Source: an uncultured Eubacteriales bacterium
GTDB lineage: Bacteria > Bacillota > Clostridia > Oscillospirales > Ruminococcaceae
Direction: 5' to 3'
DNA length: 15,028 nucleotides
NCBI GenBank assembly: GCA_900318545.1
Contig: ONLC01000037.1
Location: 550-15,577 of the forward strand
Every line of letters starts with the position of its first letter. Positions within the stretch are counted from its first letter, which is position 1. This document shows positions 14,197-15,028 of this stretch, piece after piece. A program made the translations under genes and the position numbers. The notes under the pieces are model-generated. The model worked only from the letters and a program-made list of their open reading frames with translations. It had not been told where the DNA came from and made no database searches.

Positions 14197-14227
14197 AAAT
14201 CTAGTATAAATTATAGGAGGAATACAA

Positions 14228-15028
14228 ATGAAAAAAAGACTTACTGCCCTTGTGTGTGCTTTGGCACTTTTATTCGCAGGTGCAGCTGTTCTGCCGCAGG
14301 GAGTCGCCCTGTTCGATACGAGCATATCCGTTAGTGCTGATGAGGAGATCGGTGACTTTACCTGCTTTATGAGCAGGGACAAAGCAACGCAGGAATACAA
14401 TGTCTGGATAAGAAAGTATAACGGAAACGCTCAAAATCTTGTCATTCCCGAGGAGCTTACTATCTACAGCCATACGCTCAAGGTGTACGGGCTTGATAGT
14501 GAAGCATTTAAGGATAATACAAGTCTACGATCGGTCACTATGCCAAGCTCTCTTCGTGTTATATCATCAAGCTGCTTTGAAGGCTGTACTTCACTGAAAA
14601 CAGTCAACTTAAATGAGGGCTTAAATACTATTGATCATTCTGCATTCAAAGACTGTACTGCCTTGAGCTCAGTTGCTATACCGTCATCGGTCACTTCGAT
14701 CAGTACCTTTGCATTTTATAATACAGGCTTAGAGGAGTTTACACTCCCGTCAACAGTAACGGATATTGATACAGGAATACTGCATAGCTGTCAGTCATTG
14801 AAAAAGGTCACTTTACCTGACAGCCTTGAAGAGGTACCTGACAGTATCGTTCAGAATTGTACAGCACTTACTACAGTTAATATCCCGAAAAACTGTAAAA
14901 AAATATGCGGCGGAGCATTTTTAGGCTGTACATCGCTCAAGTCGGTGACAATTCCTTCTACTGTTACAGAGATCTCAACCGGGGCTTTCAACGGCTGTAC
15001 AGGATTAACTTCTGTCACTATTCCGAAC
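14228..15028 (+). CDS. Secreted BspA-like leucine-rich-repeat protein (3' end beyond window)
   Basis: The reading frame is open for 267 codons to the right edge and continues beyond it. A signal peptide (basic MKKR, hydrophobic 6-20) probably ends at SVSA-DEE (residues 35-39). After a variable N-terminal region, BspA/Treponema-type LRR_5 repeats begin at residue 93. Seven complete units of 22 or 23 residues and a partial eighth follow the pattern AFxxCTSLxxVxIPxSVTxI. Such repeats form a solenoid used for adhesion or recognition at the cell surface; in Ruminococcus relatives they may be joined to dockerin or wall-anchor parts, which would lie outside the window. The AGGAGG site and strong promoter suggest high expression. 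The binding target is unknown. Confidence 0.9.
   Translation, partial: MKKRLTALVCALALLFAGAAVLPQGVALFDTSISVSADEEIGDFTCFMSRDKATQEYNVWIRKYNGNAQNLVIPEELTIYSHTLKVYGLDSEAFKDNTSLRSVTMPSSLRVISSSCFEGCTSLKTVNLNEGLNTIDHSAFKDCTALSSVAIPSSVTSISTFAFYNTGLEEFTLPSTVTDIDTGILHSCQSLKKVTLPDSLEEVPDSIVQNCTALTTVNIPKNCKKICGGAFLGCTSLKSVTIPSTVTEISTGAFNGCTGLTSVTIPN

Overview
This window looks like ordinary chromosome from a low- to mid-GC Clostridia-class Firmicute, most likely Ruminococcus or a near relative in the Oscillospirales. The evidence is the AGGAGG-type ribosome binding sites, extended TGnTATAAT promoters, the order signal peptidase - rbgA - rnhB - yraN, a CwlD-type amidase, a DUF1540 protein, and a BspA-like leucine-rich-repeat secreted protein. 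I see no rRNA, tRNA, CRISPR array, prophage, transposase or defence system.

Region by region. (1) 1-130 holds an extended -10 promoter whose -35 box lies in the loop of a 9-bp inverted repeat. (2) 131-5408 is a tightly packed plus-strand run: two tandem type I signal peptidases, the ribosome-assembly GTPase RbgA, RNase HII, the YraN nuclease-fold protein, threonine synthase and a four-helix membrane protein of unknown role. It ends at a hairpin shared with a convergent 52-aa cysteine-rich DUF1540 gene (5433-5591, minus). (3) 5663-6373 is a calcineurin-like phosphoesterase. (4) 6382-9683 is a protein-quality-control block with a good promoter, tig (trigger factor), clpP, clpX and a terminator. 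A strong hairpin sits between tig and clpP. (5) 9732-10448 is a CwlD-like amidase whose Shine-Dalgarno sequence can pair with an upstream complementary octamer. (6) 10443-10639 contains two hairpins with identical arms, flanking a stem-rich segment that may be a dispersed intergenic repeat. (7) 14080-10633, minus strand, is a run of galK, an unknown soluble protein, a membrane protein with an apparent frameshift, trmB, and a single-pass membrane protein that starts at TTG. (8) 14101-14227 is a divergent promoter region, followed by a secreted LRR protein that runs off the right end.

Most genes are housekeeping: protein export, ribosome and tRNA maturation, replication-associated RNase H, and protein folding and degradation. 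I found no convincing new biological system. The best leads are smaller: an apparent single-base frameshift in the 12.0-12.3 kb membrane gene, the twin hairpins around 10.45-10.64 kb, the Shine-Dalgarno-masking stem before the amidase, an altered active-site motif in TrmB, and hairpins at the promoter of the first operon and between tig and clpP. Several true starts differ from the longest open frames: thrC 3263, the membrane protein 4755, the phosphoesterase 5663, clpP 7788, the amidase 9732, the short membrane protein 11079, and galK 14080.
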